Assembly (NCBI GenBank): GCA_001797745.1
Contig: MGQF01000050.1
Span: forward strand, 7,227-12,447
Reading direction: 5' to 3'
Source of the DNA: Deltaproteobacteria bacterium RBG_13_52_11
Lineage (GTDB): Bacteria; Desulfobacterota; B13-G15; RBG-16-54-18
Length of the DNA stretch: 5,221 nucleotides
In this document: positions 1-5,221 of the stretch, one piece after another
Numbering within the stretch: the stretch's first letter is position 1
Layout: each line of letters begins with the position of its first letter
The notes under the pieces: model-generated
Databases searched by the model: none
Told to the model about the DNA's origin: nothing
What the model saw: the letters and a program-made list of their open reading frames with translations, nothing else
Made by a program: the position numbers and the translations under genes

Positions 1-299
1 TGGGTAACAATTGGGCTCGGTGGTGGGACGGCCAGCTTTTCCCTCTCCCCCCTCAACATGAGGTCGTATTCCCTCTGGCTCCGCGGGTCCCGCAGCACGC
101 GGTAGGCCTCTTCCACCTTATCATGAATTTCTTTCACCTCTTCGGAAGTGAAGAGGATCGTCATACCGAGGGAGCCAGGGCTATAGATGGCCTTCAACTT
201 ATCGTAGGCAACGCGGATCTCTTCTTCCGTGGCTTTACGGCTGAGCTCGAGGATCTCGTAATAATCTTGTTCTCGCCATGATCTCAACTGAGTGACCAT
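1..299 (-). CDS. J-like domain protein lacking HPD, 3' end outside window (partial)
   Basis: This gene runs off the left edge; 99 codons are visible from the ATG at 299. Residues about 12-80 read as a J-domain fold: it begins DYYEILELS and ends AYRVLRDPRSQREYD, the classic helix I start and helix IV end. The loop that should carry HPD, needed to stimulate DnaK ATPase, reads YSPG (residues 39-42), so ordinary Hsp40 activity is unlikely. The ATG is favoured because GGAAGGGG lies six bases upstream. A TTG at 287 overlapping the ATPase stop codon is the alternative. It overlaps the upstream MinD-like gene by 16 bp, so the two are probably translationally coupled. From family memory, similar deltaproteobacterial proteins continue into a RodZ-type helix-turn-helix and sometimes a membrane segment, but that part is not visible here. 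The sequence after residue 90 becomes proline-rich (VPPPSP), consistent with a linker. The J-like fold is well supported; the function is unknown. Confidence 0.8.
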   Translation of the reverse strand, partial: MVTQLRSWREQDYYEILELSRKATEEEIRVAYDKLKAIYSPGSLGMTILFTSEEVKEIHDKVEEAYRVLRDPRSQREYDLMLRGEREKLAVPPPSPIVT

Positions 300-1231
300 T
301 CCAATCCCCTTCCATCTGATAATCGAGCGGCGATATCCCTGATACCTTCGGCGACGTCGGAACTGGGATAATCGGAGAAGAAGGCGCGTCTCCGCTGAAC
401 GGATAAATAGACATTGTAGTCATATAAGATGTGTCCCAGGAAACTGATCTCAAGGCCGAAATATTTCCGGCACACGCTCCTGATGGCGAACCCAAGCTCA
501 GCCTCTTTGCGATTCCGTGCCTGGTTGATAATGAGCCGAGGCTTGAAGCTATCCATCTTATTTTTGAAGATCTTCACCTCCTCTTTGTCCACCTTCTCCA
601 CCCTCGCGAGGAGATCAATGGGGGTCCTGATCCCCTCAGGGTTATTGCCGTCCATGGCCACCTCGATGATCTTTTTGACCTTATTGTTGGTGGTCATATT
701 CATCCATCGGTGGAAAAAGACCCCCCGGATAAACTGGTAGGCGTTCTCCACGGAGGTAGGTTCAGGGGTGACAAGGAAGATCCCGTTATCTGAGATGAGG
801 AAGAAGTCGAAGACATGGGGCGACATACCCGTTCCCAGGTCAAGGATAATGTGGTCGGCATCCAGGGAGCGGATGTGACGCATAATTTTCTGTTTGTGAC
901 TTTGTTTGGGGTTGCTCAGGGCCAGGATATCGTGGACACCGGCGATCAATCGGAGGTTGGGCATCCCTGTCTCTGTGAGGACACCCTTGATGCTTCGCAT
1001 ACCTTGTCTGATGAAGTCGTCGAGGCTCAGGGGCGGTTTGGGGATCCCCAAGAGGGTGTGGAGATTCGCGCCGCCGAGGTCGACGTCGACCACTACCACC
1101 TTTTTACCCCGTTCACAGAGGGCGATCCCGAGGTTGGCAGTCACAAAGCTCTTGCCAATCCCCCCCTTCCCCCCGGCGATGGCCCAGATGTGCTTCTCCT
1201 TTTTCCGCTCATCCTTTTTCCGCTCAACCAT
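284..1231 (-). CDS. MinD/ParA-family P-loop ATPase
   Basis: A 315-residue deviant-Walker ATPase. The Walker A motif GGKGGIGKS spans residues 20-28, with signature lysine K22 and P-loop lysine K27. VVVVDVDLGGAN follows (D49, D51; switch I region), then Walker B IILDLGTG with D131 and the LVTPEPTSVENAY segment at 153-165. The C-terminal part (LGHILYDYNVYLSVQRRR and on) resembles the end of FlhG/MinD-like proteins. Such ATPases dimerise on ATP and position membrane or nucleoid-bound partners. Residues about 175-230 form a charged helical insertion relative to classical MinD, ending in RLIINQAR; I recall similar insertions in deltaproteobacterial homologues. No FlhG-type DQAxxLR motif is seen at the N-terminus and no obvious MinD-type C-terminal amphipathic helix. 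The ATG at 1231 has GGGGG seven bases upstream and lies 17 bp after the amrS stop. Residues 4-13 contain a doubled ERKKD/ERKKE unit. It is likely co-transcribed with amrS and the J-like gene. Family assignment is firm; the cellular target is unknown. Confidence 0.9.
   Translation of the reverse strand: MVERKKDERKKEKHIWAIAGGKGGIGKSFVTANLGIALCERGKKVVVVDVDLGGANLHTLLGIPKPPLSLDDFIRQGMRSIKGVLTETGMPNLRLIAGVHDILALSNPKQSHKQKIMRHIRSLDADHIILDLGTGMSPHVFDFFLISDNGIFLVTPEPTSVENAYQFIRGVFFHRWMNMTTNNKVKKIIEVAMDGNNPEGIRTPIDLLARVEKVDKEEVKIFKNKMDSFKPRLIINQARNRKEAELGFAIRSVCRKYFGLEISFLGHILYDYNVYLSVQRRRAFFSDYPSSDVAEGIRDIAARLSDGRGLEWSLS
306..313 (-). promoter_or_regulatory. Ribosome binding site of the J-like gene
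   Basis: GGAAGGGG on the minus strand ends six bases before the ATG at 299. It lies inside the 3' end of the MinD-like ATPase gene and decides in favour of the overlapping ATG start rather than the TTG at 287. Confidence 0.5.
1196..1225 (-). repeat. 15-bp tandem duplication in the ATPase N-terminal codons
   Basis: On the plus strand ctcctttttccgctc (1196-1210) is followed directly by atcctttttccgctc (1211-1225); 14 of 15 positions match. It encodes ERKKD then ERKKE ahead of the P-loop. Being 15 bp long it preserves the reading frame, and an origin by slippage is likely. Confidence 0.8.
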
Positions 1232-1248
1232 TCTTCATCCCCCTGTCT

Positions 1249-2259
1249 CTATTGCCACACGCCATCGATGGGTGTGCCGCAGTGAGGGCACTTCCCCTCC
1301 GTTATGCTATTTTCCGATATCTGGTAACCCCAGCGCCTGATAAGCACATTCTTACAATGATAGCACGAGGTGTCCTCCCCCTCGTCTCCAGGTATGTTGC
1401 CGGAGTAAACATATTTCAGCCCTTCTTTCAGACCGATCTCCCGTGCTTGCCTGATGATCTCCAGAGGGGTCCTCGGCTTGTCCAGCATCTGGTAGGTGGG
1501 GTAAAAAGCGCTGACATGCCAGGGGATCTCCGGAGAGACGGAGAGGACGAAGCGGGCGACCTCCCGCAATTCCTCCTCCGAGTCATTCAGGGTGGGTATA
1601 ATCAGGGTGGTGATTTCCACCCAGATCCCCAGGTCCTTCATCTTTTTGATGCCCTCCAGCACGGGCCTTAACTTTGCACTGCATACCGTCTTATAAAATT
1701 TCTCTGAGAAGGATTTGATGTCCACGTTAGCCCCATCGAGATAAGGGGCGATCATATCCAGGGCCTCTACGGTCATATAGCCATTGGTGACAAAGGTGTT
1801 CTTTATCCCTTTTTTATGGGCGATCTTGGCCGTATCGTAGGCGTACTCAAAGAAGATAGTGGGCTCGGTGTAGGTATAGGAGATGCTGGCGCAGTTGTAT
1901 TTAAGGGCCATGGCGACGATCTCCTCACACGAGACCTTCTCGCCAGTTATGCCTTCTCTATCTTTAGGCAGCTGGGAGATCTCATGGTTCTGGCAGTGGA
2001 GGCAGCGGAAGTTACAACCCACGGTGGCGATGGAAAAGGCCTTGCTCCCCGGCAGGAAGTGAAAGAACGGCTTTTTCTCAATGGGGTCCACGCTGGCTGA
2101 GATGAGTTTTTCATAGACCAGGGAGTAGAGGGTTCCATCGTTGTTCTCCCGGACGCAGCAGAGCCCCCTTTTCCCATCGGTGATGAGGCAGTAGTGATTG
2201 CACAGAAGGCAGCGGACCTTTCCCCCCGATTGTTTTTCATAGAGGTACGCCTCTTTCAT
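1249..2259 (-). CDS. amrS: AmmeMemoRadiSam system radical SAM enzyme
   Basis: A radical SAM protein of the PflA-activase-like AmrS family. Counting from the ATG at 2259 (336 residues), an N-terminal cysteine cluster C17, C20, C24, C34 is followed by the family signature VDPIEKKPFFHFLPGS (57-72) and the [4Fe-4S]-binding CxxxCxxC, C82-NFR-C86-LH-C89, in the typical context IATVGCNFRCLHCQNHEISQ. TYTEPTIFFEY and NVDIKSF follow in the barrel. The C-terminus has two CxxC pairs (C299/C302 and C324/C327), resembling a zinc ribbon and usual for the family. The enzyme is expected to cleave S-adenosylmethionine; its substrate is not established. AmrS is named for co-occurrence with AMMECR1 and Memo proteins, neither of which is in this window. 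The start is uncertain: MKEAYLYEK (2259) fits family N-termini and has a weak GGTGG upstream, but ATG 2292 or GTG 2310 would add 11 or 17 residues. It is the first gene of the minus-strand operon. Confidence 0.92.
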   Translation of the reverse strand: MKEAYLYEKQSGGKVRCLLCNHYCLITDGKRGLCCVRENNDGTLYSLVYEKLISASVDPIEKKPFFHFLPGSKAFSIATVGCNFRCLHCQNHEISQLPKDREGITGEKVSCEEIVAMALKYNCASISYTYTEPTIFFEYAYDTAKIAHKKGIKNTFVTNGYMTVEALDMIAPYLDGANVDIKSFSEKFYKTVCSAKLRPVLEGIKKMKDLGIWVEITTLIIPTLNDSEEELREVARFVLSVSPEIPWHVSAFYPTYQMLDKPRTPLEIIRQAREIGLKEGLKYVYSGNIPGDEGEDTSCYHCKNVLIRRWGYQISENSITEGKCPHCGTPIDGVWQ

Positions 2260-2383
2260 CGCTTGCCACCGAGGGGTGGAATGGTACCACATCCTGCTGT
2301 GATTATCCACAAGAGATTACCATTTTCCCCTTTCGTCTTGCAAATCCACCGATATTCCCGTACCCTGAGGGAGGAGGAGCGCG
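2260..2383. promoter_or_regulatory. Divergent intergenic region between amrS and mazG
   Basis: The two operons are transcribed away from each other here, so both promoters should lie in or near this stretch. No strong sigma-70 promoter is visible. On the minus strand GATAAT (2302-2307) could be a -10 element without a good -35; it would put the transcript start near 2296 and favour the amrS start at 2259. On the plus strand TTGCAA and TACCCT are 17 bases apart (about 2338-2366), a weak match. A six-codon minus-strand minigene (ATG at 2323, stop TAA at 2303-2305) preceded by AAAGGGG also lies here. Confidence 0.35.
2367..2379 (+). promoter_or_regulatory. Strong ribosome binding site of mazG
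   Basis: The purine run GAGGGAGGAGGAG contains two overlapping GGAGG cores; the second ends six bases before the mazG ATG at 2384. It fixes the start and predicts efficient initiation. Confidence 0.7.
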
Positions 2384-3160
2384 ATGGATCAAAAGGGATT
2401 TGATGCCCTTGTTGGTATCATGGCCCGTTTGCGGGGTGCAGATGGATGCCCCTGGGACCGCCGCCAGACCAAGGAGGACCTCAAACCCTTCCTTATCGAG
2501 GAGACGTACGAAATCTTGGAGGCGCTGGACAGGGGCGATAATCAGGGTCTGCAGGAGGAGTTAGGGGATCTCCTCTTCCACATCATCTTTATGACCCGAA
2601 TCGCCCAGGAGGCGGGCGCCTTTGACATCTCTGATGTAATCCAGGGTGCCTCTGAGAAGATGGTCCGCCGGCATCCCCACGTCTTTGGGAGTTCCGAGGT
2701 CTCCAGTCCCCACGAGGTCGAAGCCAACTGGACAAAATTGAAGGCCGTGGAGAAGCCGAGGGAGTCCTTGATGGAAGGCCTTCCCCTGCACCTCCCCGCC
2801 CTCATGAGGGCCTACCGGCTGACGCAGCGGGCCTCCACGGTGGGGTTCGACTGGGAGAATAAGGATCAGGTCTGGGCGAAGTTGGAGGAGGAGTTAAAGG
2901 AGTTCCAGGAGGCCTTGAGAGGGGGAAAAAAAGAGGCGCTGCGGGAAGAGTTGGGAGACATCCTCTTTACCCTGGTAAACCTGGCACGTTTCATCGGCGT
3001 CGACCCCGAGGATGCCCTCAGGAGGGTCACGAATAAGTTTGCCGAACGGTTCACCTACATAGAGCGGAGATTGCGAGAGGAGGGGAAGGAACCCCACGAG
3101 GTATCCCTGGCCGAGATGGATGCCTTGTGGGAGGAGAGCAAGGGGAAGAAGGGGGGGTAA
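2384..3160 (+). CDS. mazG: Nucleoside triphosphate pyrophosphohydrolase MazG
   Basis: A 258-residue, full-length MazG with two MazG domains of the all-alpha NTP-PPase fold. It hydrolyses NTPs or dNTPs to monophosphate and pyrophosphate, a cytosolic house-cleaning activity. The N-terminal signature GADGCPWDRRQT (18-29) is present, followed by the metal-binding EExxE...ExxD set E39, E40, E43, E59, D62. RRHPHVFG (95-102) lies between the domains. The second domain repeats the metal set with E169, E170, E173, E189 and D192, preceded by the typical RASTVGFDW (149-157). Both domains look intact; in E. coli MazG the C-terminal one is the active one. A strong GGAGG site precedes the ATG. The protein ends KGKKGG in a run of seven G bases, and the stop is only four bases before the rsmI ATG, so it probably heads an operon with rsmI. 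Confidence 0.95.
   Translation: MDQKGFDALVGIMARLRGADGCPWDRRQTKEDLKPFLIEETYEILEALDRGDNQGLQEELGDLLFHIIFMTRIAQEAGAFDISDVIQGASEKMVRRHPHVFGSSEVSSPHEVEANWTKLKAVEKPRESLMEGLPLHLPALMRAYRLTQRASTVGFDWENKDQVWAKLEEELKEFQEALRGGKKEALREELGDILFTLVNLARFIGVDPEDALRRVTNKFAERFTYIERRLREEGKEPHEVSLAEMDALWEESKGKKGG
3151..3157 (+). promoter_or_regulatory. G7 tract: likely rsmI ribosome binding site over the mazG end
   Basis: Seven G bases end just before the mazG TAA and seven bases before the rsmI ATG at 3165. This is the only Shine-Dalgarno-like sequence for rsmI, so initiation is probably coupled to mazG termination. The homopolymer is also a possible slippage site. Confidence 0.4.
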
Positions 3161-3164
3161 CCCG

Positions 3165-3857
3165 ATGGGGAAACAAGGAGGAAGACTCTACCTGGTTTCC
3201 ACCCCCATCGGCAACCTAGAGGACATCACCCTCCGGGCCATCAAGGTCCTGCGCAACGTGGATCTTATCGCGGCCGAGGATACCAGGAGGGCCCGGCAAT
3301 TGCTCGCGCGGTATCGGGTCAAGGCCCCCATCACCAGTTTCTTTGAGCACAATGAGCCGGCCAAAAAAGAGGCCCTCATCCGGAGGCTCGTTGAAGGTCA
3401 AGCTATAGCCTTGATCTCCGATGCCGGTACCCCCGGGGTCTCCGACCCTGGGTTCCGCCTCGTCAAGCAGGCCATCGAGGAGGGGATCGAGGTAATCCCC
3501 ATACCCGGCCCCTCTGCCCATGTGGCGGCCCTCGTCGTCTCCGGACTCCCCACCGACTCCTTTCACTTCTTCGGATTCCTCCCTCCCAAAGGGTCCAAGA
3601 GAAAAAAGAGGTTAGAAGAAATCAAGGAAATGCGGGGGACCATCGTCCTCTACGAGGCCCCCCACCGCCTCCTGCGCACCCTCCAGGATATAAAGGATGT
3701 GTGTGGGGATCGGCAAATCGTCGTGGCCAGGGAGCTGACCAAAATGTACGAGGAGGTGATCAGGGGGGAGATCACCGAGGTCTTGGAGGGATTAGTGGGA
3801 AGAAAGATCAGGGGGGAGATCACCCTCGTGGTGGCCGGGAGGGGGAGAGGTGGTTGA
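3165..3857 (+). CDS. rsmI: 16S rRNA (cytidine-1402-2'-O)-methyltransferase, short form
   Basis: A 230-residue tetrapyrrole-methylase-fold enzyme that methylates the ribose 2'-O of C1402 in the decoding centre of 16S rRNA using S-adenosylmethionine; RsmH methylates the N4 of the same base. The family motifs appear in order: LYLVSTPIGNLEDITLRA (8-25), AAEDTRR (36-42), SFFEHNE (58-64), LISDAGTPGVSDPG (83-96), IPGPSA (113-118), FGFLPPKG (136-143), YEAPHR (163-168), ARELTKMYEE (188-197) and RGEITLVVAG (216-225). E. coli RsmI has 286 residues, so the small C-terminal helical domain is absent here; the protein stops right after the methylase core. The ATG at 3165 starts the conserved part. An in-frame ATG at 3120 lies within mazG and would add an arginine/glycine-rich tail with no family support. 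The stop overlaps the next gene by 8 bp. Residues 199-204 and 215-220 are both IRGEIT, encoded by identical DNA. Confidence 0.94.
   Translation: MGKQGGRLYLVSTPIGNLEDITLRAIKVLRNVDLIAAEDTRRARQLLARYRVKAPITSFFEHNEPAKKEALIRRLVEGQAIALISDAGTPGVSDPGFRLVKQAIEEGIEVIPIPGPSAHVAALVVSGLPTDSFHFFGFLPPKGSKRKKRLEEIKEMRGTIVLYEAPHRLLRTLQDIKDVCGDRQIVVARELTKMYEEVIRGEITEVLEGLVGRKIRGEITLVVAGRGRGG
3758..3776 (+). repeat. 19-bp direct repeat in rsmI, copy 1
   Basis: gatcaggggggagatcacc is repeated exactly at 3806-3824, with a period of 48 bp (16 codons, in frame). Both copies encode IRGEIT near the rsmI C-terminus. Confidence 0.85.
3806..3824 (+). repeat. 19-bp direct repeat in rsmI, copy 2
   Basis: Second exact copy of the 19-mer at 3758-3776. 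This copy corresponds to the conserved RGE-x-x-L-V-V strand at the end of the methylase core. Confidence 0.85.
3837..3849 (+). promoter_or_regulatory. Ribosome binding site of the membrane spermidine-synthase-like gene
   Basis: GGGAGGGGGAGAG directly precedes the GTG at 3850 and lies within the last codons of rsmI. It supports the GTG start over the in-frame ATG at 3898. Confidence 0.5.
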
Positions 3858-5221
3858 GGGCCAGAAAAGGGGGAGGCAGATCTGCGCCTTCATCCTCATG
3901 GGAATGGGCGCCCTCCTCGCCCAGATCATCCTGTTGCGGGAGCTCCTGGTGGTCTTTTCCGGCAATGAGCTCTCCACGGGCATAATGCTTGCGGCCTGGC
4001 TCCTCTGGACGGCGGTGGGGAGCGCCATCTTGGGGGTGCTCTCCGATCGTATCCAAGGGAAGCCCTCCCTTTTTGCCGCGGTGCAGCTAGCCCTCGCCTT
4101 TCTTCTCCCCGCCAGCTTCCTCCTGCTCCGGTACCTGCGCCCTTTGCTGGGGGTCCCGGCCGGAGAAATCGCCTCCCTGCCGCAGATGCTCATCGGCATC
4201 TTCCTCCTCCTCATCCCCTTTTGTCTCTTCTCGGGTTTCCTCTTTGCCTTGGGGTGTAGTCTCCTTGGAGAGATCGTCGGGAAAGAGGCGCGCTCGGTGG
4301 GGATGGTCTATGCCTACGAGGCCCTGGGGGCGGGGATCGGGGGGGTGGCCTTCAGCTATCTCTTCATTCATATCTTCAACCCTTGGCAGGTGGTCCTGCT
4401 CACCGCAGCCCTCTTATCCCTTTCCTCGTTCCTCCTCAATCAAAACCTGCGACCCGTGGCCCTTCTGTGGATTTGCCTCCTCATTGGCGCCCTGGCCTTC
4501 TACGGGACACGGCTTAACCTCATCTCGCAAGGATGGGGGTGGCGGGGGTACCAGGTGATAGCCAGCAAGGACACCATCTACGGCACGATCACCGTCATCT
4601 CTGATGGGCCGCAAGTTAGTTTCTTTGAGAACGGGGTATGGACATTTACCCACCCAGACCCGCAGACGGCCGAAGAGGCAGTCCACTTCGCCCTTTTGGA
4701 GCATCCGAGGCCACGAGAGCTTTTGTTGATCGGGGGAGGGGTCGGCGGTCTGATAGGCGAGGCCTTAAAGCACCCCTCCTTGCGCCACGCAGATTATGTG
4801 GAGTTGGATCCCCACCTGATCTCCATGGGGAGGGAATTGCTCCCCCCTGCGGCCACCGTATCCTTGAATGATCCCCGTGTTGAGATCATCCCAATTGATG
4901 GGCGCAGGTTTGTCCAGCAAGGGAAGAAGCGGTACGATGTGATCATCCTCCATCTCCCCGACCCGACTACTGCCCAGCTCAACCGTTGTTACACGCAGGA
5001 GTTCTTCGCCGAGGTGACCAAGATCCTCAATAAGGGGGGGGTCTTCTACCTATCCGTCAATTCTTCTGAGAACATCATAGGGCATACCATGGCCCAGTTC
5101 TTGAGCTCCATCTACTGGACCATGAGGGAGGTCTTCCCAGAGGTCGTGGTCCTCCCCGGTCCTGTGGCCCGGTTCCTGGGGGCGAGGACAGAGGACACCC
5201 TGACCACAGTTCCGGAGATAC
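3850..5221 (+). CDS. Membrane-fused spermidine-synthase-like protein (partial, 3' end outside window)
   Basis: 457 residues are visible from the GTG at 3850 with no stop before the window end. Residues about 11-218 are strongly hydrophobic, with roughly seven membrane segments (near 11-36, 44-64, 73-96, 112-139, 151-176, 179-197, 202-218). The opening GMGALLAQIILLREL...FSGNELSTGI is typical of the fused membrane/spermidine synthase family. From about residue 234 a SpeE-like Rossmann domain follows: YGTITVI (244-250), nucleotide loop LLIGGGVGGL (292-301), VELDP (317-321) for ribose hydroxyls, DGRRF (350-354), and YDVIILHLPDPTTAQLNR (362-379). In true SpeE the last motif is D-x-x-D-P and binds or activates putrescine; here the first D is H368, while D371 is kept. 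The YHE substrate motif is also absent (EEAVHF, 275-280). Polyamine synthesis is therefore doubtful, and the substrate is unknown. An ATG at 3898 is a possible later start but would cut into the first membrane segment. The gene overlaps rsmI by 8 bp and is probably translationally coupled. Confidence 0.85.
   Translation, partial: MVEGQKRGRQICAFILMGMGALLAQIILLRELLVVFSGNELSTGIMLAAWLLWTAVGSAILGVLSDRIQGKPSLFAAVQLALAFLLPASFLLLRYLRPLLGVPAGEIASLPQMLIGIFLLLIPFCLFSGFLFALGCSLLGEIVGKEARSVGMVYAYEALGAGIGGVAFSYLFIHIFNPWQVVLLTAALLSLSSFLLNQNLRPVALLWICLLIGALAFYGTRLNLISQGWGWRGYQVIASKDTIYGTITVISDGPQVSFFENGVWTFTHPDPQTAEEAVHFALLEHPRPRELLLIGGGVGGLIGEALKHPSLRHADYVELDPHLISMGRELLPPAATVSLNDPRVEIIPIDGRRFVQQGKKRYDVIILHLPDPTTAQLNRCYTQEFFAEVTKILNKGGVFYLSVNSSENIIGHTMAQFLSSIYWTMREVFPEVVVLPGPVARFLGARTEDTLTTVPEI

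Noticed and set aside
235..495. Minus-strand 86-codon frame overlapping the ATPase end and J-like start
   Set aside because: It is out of frame with both real genes, its sequence is low in family resemblance, and the J-domain reading in the neighbouring frame is clear.
815..1340. Long plus-strand open frames (144-156 codons) opposite the MinD-like gene
   Set aside because: They are antisense shadows of a strongly supported ATPase gene, have no recognisable domain, and have no convincing ribosome sites.
1249..1365. C-terminal CxxC pairs of AmrS as a possible unusual added domain
   Set aside because: As I recall the family, AmrS proteins usually end with this zinc-ribbon-like arrangement, so it is not novel.
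3120..3164. Upstream in-frame ATG extending rsmI by 15 codons
   Set aside because: The extension lies inside mazG and encodes an arginine/glycine-rich stretch not seen in the family; the ATG at 3165 directly precedes the conserved start.
4087..4371. Minus-strand frame rich in E, D, K and R opposite the membrane domain
   Set aside because: The acidic and basic composition is the expected reverse-complement shadow of hydrophobic CTC/ATC-rich membrane codons.
4638..4871. Plus-strand 77-codon frame inside the SpeE-like gene
   Set aside because: It is an arginine-rich alternative frame of GC-rich coding DNA with no domain or ribosome site.

Overview
This 5.2 kb window holds six protein-coding genes in two divergent, tightly packed transcription units, with about 73-125 bp between them depending on which start is used. 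No RNA genes, insertion sequences, CRISPR arrays or clear terminators were seen. The sequence is GC-rich and uses many AGG arginine codons. The gene types recall uncultured Desulfobacterota (deltaproteobacterial) genomes: an AmmeMemoRadiSam-type radical SAM enzyme, a MinD/ParA-like ATPase with the extra helical segment common in that group, a J-like domain protein, and a membrane-fused spermidine-synthase-like protein. This placement is an inference from family memory, not a search.

Left half (minus strand, transcribed from about 2310 down to 1): amrS-type radical SAM protein (1249-2259, possibly starting further upstream), then a MinD/ParA-family P-loop ATPase (284-1231, 17 bp gap), then the start of a protein with a degenerate J-domain (1-299, overlapping the ATPase gene by 16 bp and running off the window). 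The close spacing predicts one operon. The ATPase and J-like protein look like a functional pair. What the radical SAM enzyme does with them is unknown.

Right half (plus strand, 2384 to the window end): mazG (nucleoside triphosphate pyrophosphohydrolase), then rsmI (16S rRNA C1402 2'-O-methyltransferase, 4 bp gap, short C-terminus), then a polytopic membrane protein fused to a spermidine-synthase-like domain (8 bp overlap, runs off the right edge). Gaps and overlaps suggest translational coupling. MazG and RsmI are housekeeping functions; the third protein has no assured function because several residues diagnostic of true spermidine synthase are changed.

The points most worth a second look are the J-like domain without its HPD motif beside the MinD-like ATPase, the orphan amrS at the head of that operon, the altered active site of the spermidine-synthase-like protein, and several small sequence oddities: a 15-bp tandem repeat at the ATPase N-terminus, a 19-bp exact direct repeat in rsmI, and a G7 tract at the mazG/rsmI junction. 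I did not find a convincing entirely new system; the amrS-ATPase-J-like operon is the best candidate.
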